Positions 60,523-64,000 of a stretch of 64,000 bases of DNA are shown here, one piece after another. The first letter of the stretch is position 1. Each line of letters opens with the position of its first letter. The stretch comes from Amanita rubescens (lineage: Eukaryota > Basidiomycota > Agaricomycetes > Agaricales > Amanitaceae). The stretch lies in contig WION01000003.1 of the NCBI GenBank assembly GCA_015039365.1, forward strand, positions 372,001-436,000, given 5' to 3'. The position numbers and the translations under genes are program-made. The notes beneath the pieces are model-generated. The model saw nothing but the letters and a program-made list of their open reading frames with translations, was not told the DNA's origin and did no database searches.

Positions 60523-61643
60523 ATGACTTCTGTCTTGAAGGTTCAGAAAGTCAACGCCGTAAAAGCCGAGGGGAAGGGGAAAGGAAAAAGAAAGGCGGAT
60601 GCCATGGACGTTGATGAATCTCCAGCCCCCAAAAAGAACAAGCAGAGAGTTCTACTCTTGTCTTCGCGAGGAATTAACCATCGCATGAGGCACCTCATGA
60701 ATGATCTCGAAGCCTTGCTTCCTCATGTCAAAAAAGGTCCGTCGCCTAGTCACCGCAAAACTTCCCATTTTGACCTTTAGTTAGATTCGAAACTCGACTC
60801 AAAAAACCATCTTAATCTACTTCCAGAGCTGGCAGACTTGAATAATTGTAACAATACCATGTTTTTTGAAGCTAGGCGGCACGAAGATCTCTATCTATGG
60901 GCAGCGAAAACACCGAATGGCCCCTCAATCAAGATGCACGTACAGAATATACATACAATGGATGAATTGAAGATGACTGGGAACTGCTTGAAGGGAAGCC
61001 GCGGTCTCTTATCTTTTGACAGGCAATTTGAGGAGACGGAGTGGGGCAGGCTTATCAAAGAAGTGTTCACACATGTGAGTCATTATGATATGGAAAGGAG
61101 TCAACGGCGATATAGGTATATTGACCAATAATCCCGACCCAGATATTCGGCGTCCCTTCGACCGCGCGGAGAGCGAAGCCGTTCATAGACCATATTTTGA
61201 CATTCTCTATCCTGGATTCGAAGATCTGGTTCCGTAATTACCAGGTAAAGCCCTATGCCGGATGGGAATGCGCGTTTTTGACTCGATTTCGGGGCAAGTA
61301 GATAATTGAAAAGGACCCATTGCAACCAAATGGGCCGCAGCAGACCACGTTGGTGGAGATAGGGCCGCGCTTCGTGCTGACTCCAATTCGCATCTTCGAA
61401 GGTGCATTCAGTGGCGCAACGGTGTACTCCAATCCCGGTAAGCAATTGTGTATTACCGTCACGAACCCCCTTCCGAGTATATGCGTAGAATTTGTATCGC
61501 CGTCGGCCGTCCGATCAATGCTGAGGCGGGAAAAGGGTAGCAAGTACAACAAGCGAAAAGATGCCGAACAGGAAACCATGCGGAGGAAACAGTTGAGAAA
61601 GCTCCCTGAGGACGAGTTAGCGGTATCCAAGGTGTTCGCATGA
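60523..61643 (+). CDS. BRX1: Ribosome biogenesis protein Brx1
   Basis: Nucleolar Brix-domain protein needed for early 60S subunit assembly. The basic N-terminus (KAEGKGKGKRKADAMDVDE) is followed by RVLLLSSRGINHRMRHLMND, LEALLPHVKKDSKLDSKNHL, NLLPELADLNNCNNTMFFEA, EDLYLWAAKTPNGPSIKMHV, GNCLKGS, IWFRNYQIIEKDP, TTLVEIGPRFVLTPIRIFEG and a basic tail (REKGSKYNKRKDAEQETMRR). The acceptors TTTAGTTAG (near 60784) and AAGTAG (near 61284) keep frame throughout. Intact, same strand as the KH gene 217 bp upstream. Confidence 0.94.
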
Positions 61644-62239
61644 CACCAATTCTTTTGACTAGGTACTCCTGGGAACCACGCGAGTCAGACTAGTGCAACT
61701 CGTGGGGACCTGCTGACCCGTACGTCACACCAAAATTATTGCCAGAGCGTGGTTACCAATGTCATTGTTGTATGTAAGACAAAGCGATTGTTAACGGAAC
61801 AATGGGTGCGCGTGTACTGCCCGCAACCGGTCAAAGAGCGAACCTGATACAGATTGACCATTGTCTCCTCTTTTATCCCGCTGAGTCAGCATATGTATGT
61901 GTTCTTATGATGATGGTATGTTGGGTTCTAGGGACCCGCCTCGGTGACGTTGACTGGATTTGGTTAGCGTGTGCCTTATCGGCGTTAGGTTTCAATTACG
62001 GTGATAATGGTATTCGCCTCCTTGTCCGGTTATATCACCGCATCACAGCAAGGCGGCTTCCCAAGACATATTTGGCGATCTATACTCCTTTTGTTCATCC
62101 TTTGGCTGATTATGGTTATCGCCCTTTGGCGAGCCTGGCTACCTCAATTATATATTCCTTTGTTGCTTTGCTGGTTCCCCCTCGCAGACTGCCACCTCTC
62201 CCTCCTTTTCCTCTTCCGCTAACACGAGTCAGGTCTATA
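61644..62239. promoter_or_regulatory. Region between BRX1 and the arrestin-like gene
   Basis: About 600 bp with the BRX1 3' UTR and the promoter of the next gene. A 169-codon open frame (61802-62311) spans it and overlaps the start of the arrestin-like gene in another frame. It has hydrophobic stretches but resembles nothing known, and I do not accept it as a gene. Confidence 0.45.
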
Positions 62240-63928
62240 ATGTCTGTCTCTATTGATATTGTCCCATTGACCGAAACAGTTGATATGTACGGCATGCCCG
62301 ATACTCTGTAAGTATCCGCTGTTATCTCCCGCGCCAAACGAACTAATGCATCCTCTAGTGCCGCATATTCATTATCTGGACACATTGCAATATCAGTTAA
62401 ATCGCCTTACTCTCTTTTCGATCGCAGGTCGACAGCGCGTCTGCTGCTTCAGTCACTAGAACTTACCTTTGAAGGCCAGACCGAGATGGTCACGCCCAAG
62501 TTAGGGTACTCTGCTGTGCGATTGTGCTCTTTCTCGCGAGAGCTGGTTGCTGGAGAACCAGTAGAATTAAGTAACGAAGGACAGGAAGACTCTGTAGATC
62601 CTTGTGCGTATGAATCCCCGCCTAGCTTGAGTCCTGCTCTGATTCATAGGCGTACAGGCGTTTGGAATGTGGTTTTCAACTTGCCCATCCCTGGCTGGCT
62701 TCCAGAAACCACCACCATTGGACAGACTGATCTTGGCGTGAAATATCACCTACATGCTACTGCGAAATTTACGCTATTAAACGATCATTACGCCATGTCT
62801 CCGTGGGCGTTTGCAACGTTGTGCACACCTTTCAGATCCCGGACGCGCTATGCTCAATCGCTCAAGCGAATAAATCTACGACGTTTCGTAGAACCAGCGT
62901 CCGACGCGCCTTTCCGCTCCGCTACAAATAGCTATTTCATAAAGACACCAACTCCTCTACCTGGTAAGGCTAGCATACCTGCCGAAGTATTGGAAAAGAT
63001 TCAGGTCATCGTCGCCACTCCGGAGTTTGTCGACGTGCAAGCAGGATCTGTCCCTGTCATATTGCGCCTGCGCACCAATGGCCTGGAAGCTTTACATTGC
63101 AAGCGTATACAAGTAAAGGAAGTCGCAATCGATATAAACCAAAAAGAGAAATATAGGTCCGTGATTTGGTTATGTTCGCTGCACATCCCCTCATGTCGGG
63201 TCTATAACAGATCTCGTGCATCTCCTTCCTACCTTGAGGCGTATCCCGTTCCTCCTCGGAATAGACAACCCCCCATTGAACCGCTCCTTGCACCCCATCC
63301 AGTAAACAACGTATACGAGTATGGTCTTGCTACCTCTCCCGCAAACCCATTGGAGTCCACTTCTCGTGCCATCTCGCTTCTACCGCCGGGAGAATCCGGA
63401 CGACACCAATTTGGCAAAGAAAATTATGCCTTTGCAGATGACGATATGCCTAAGGATAATCCAGACTGGTATACAGTCGAGATTGCTTTGCCTTTCGTAT
63501 CCCAAATGACGACCGCTGATGCCGGGAGCTGGTGGGACGAAGCTTTTGAGTTGTTCCCCACCGTGTGGACACCGCTGTTCCATATAACGCACGAAATTAC
63601 TTTGTCAGTAACCCTATCGTACGACAACGAAGCCAACGGCAAGCGGTTTTACGATCGCCTCACTATGAGGGTACCGATTACCATGGTCCACACCCTTCCT
63701 CCTACGCCTTCTCTGAGGGAGTCAGAGCATACCTTGCCTGTCTTGCTTAACGCAGCAGCATTAAAGAACTCTTATGCTCTTCCCGCTTATTCTCAGCTTT
63801 ATGACGAAGAAGGAGAACGTAAAATCGACTATTCCATTCCTCTCCCCTTGTACGAACCGCCCAAGGCATCCACAATCCCTAACGAAGAATCTGATATAGA
63901 CACGAAGGTCGTCAAGTCTACCATATAG
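62240..63928 (+). CDS. Arrestin-like (alpha-arrestin type) protein
   Basis: Proteins of this type usually act as adaptors that recruit ubiquitin ligases to membrane transporters. The start is at 62240-62242 (MSVSIDIVPLTETVDMYGMP); a first intron at about 62309-62357 joins TLAAYSLSGHIAISVKSPYS. Arrestin-N-like strands follow: ARLLLQSLELTFEGQTEMVT, GYSAVRLCSFSRELV, WNVVFNLPIPGWLPETTTI and GVKYHLHATAKFTLL. The second half resembles an arrestin C-domain (RTNGLEALHCKRIQVKEVAI, DWYTVEIALPFVSQM, LFHITHEITLSVTLSYD). The C-terminal tail has a PLYEPP element, which might serve as a PPxY-like ligase contact but is not a strict match. A 54 bp in-frame intron near 63157-63210 may be spliced or retained. 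Confidence 0.78.
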
Positions 63929-64000
63929 TCCTTTCTTGGAACTACGACACATTCTTTATCCTACTGTTCTCGAATTAATCTCGGTCGCTATGTTTATAAT

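Noticed and set aside
61802..62311. 169-codon open frame on the plus strand with hydrophobic stretches
   Set aside because: It overlaps the start of the arrestin-like gene in another frame, has no recognisable domain and lies in promoter sequence.

Overview
This is nuclear DNA of a filamentous basidiomycete, most likely an agaricomycete (mushroom group). The signs are a class I hydrophobin, a DUF6593-like protein, DUF4419 genes beside a copper radical oxidase, very compact spacing, and many GT-AG introns of roughly 40-75 bp in nearly every gene. The window carries about 32 protein genes and one U6 snRNA gene. No retrotransposon, CRISPR array, prophage or defence island was seen. Gene models were built by hand from splice sites and protein-family resemblance; no database search was run.

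Layout. 1-10.8 kb: UTP21 (cut by the left edge), GMF, a frame-broken MFS transporter, U6 snRNA, the GPI mannosyltransferase PIG-M, SAR1 and SRP receptor beta. 11.4-16.8 kb: a tandem duplication of a DUF4419 gene, next to a secreted glyoxal-oxidase-like enzyme whose 5' end was copied along with it. 17-30.8 kb: PNO1, a DUF6593-like gene, a large SAP-domain protein kinase, a URI/Bud27-like protein, the clamp-loader subunit CTF18 and a hydrophobin. 31-46.7 kb: an allantoate-permease-type transporter, CLP1, an unknown membrane protein, mS38, a retropepsin-like protein, UBC9, a RAP1-like BRCT/Myb protein, the Rag GTPase GTR1, lumazine synthase and SRP40. 46.9-64 kb: an alpha/beta hydrolase, a TilS-like enzyme, aminodeoxychorismate lyase, a YTH-domain m6A reader, an EF-hand NADH dehydrogenase, PIG-B, a triple-KH protein, BRX1 and an arrestin-like protein.

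Most are housekeeping genes. Themes recur without forming a cluster: ribosome assembly (UTP21, PNO1, BRX1, SRP40), GPI-anchor mannosylation (PIG-M, PIG-B) and secretion (SAR1, SRP receptor beta). The accessory content is the DUF4419/oxidase block, the hydrophobin, the two transporters and the DUF6593-like gene. Genes are packed head to head with start codons only 40-112 bp apart in several pairs, and one convergent pair has directly abutting stop codons.

A caution for any reader: at least ten genes, including conserved ones such as PIG-M, PIG-B, SRP receptor beta and CTF18, need one or two single-base shifts to keep a family-like reading frame. This looks more like residual sequence error than gene decay. 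The first MFS transporter (about five shifts) and the first DUF4419 copy could instead be real pseudogenes.
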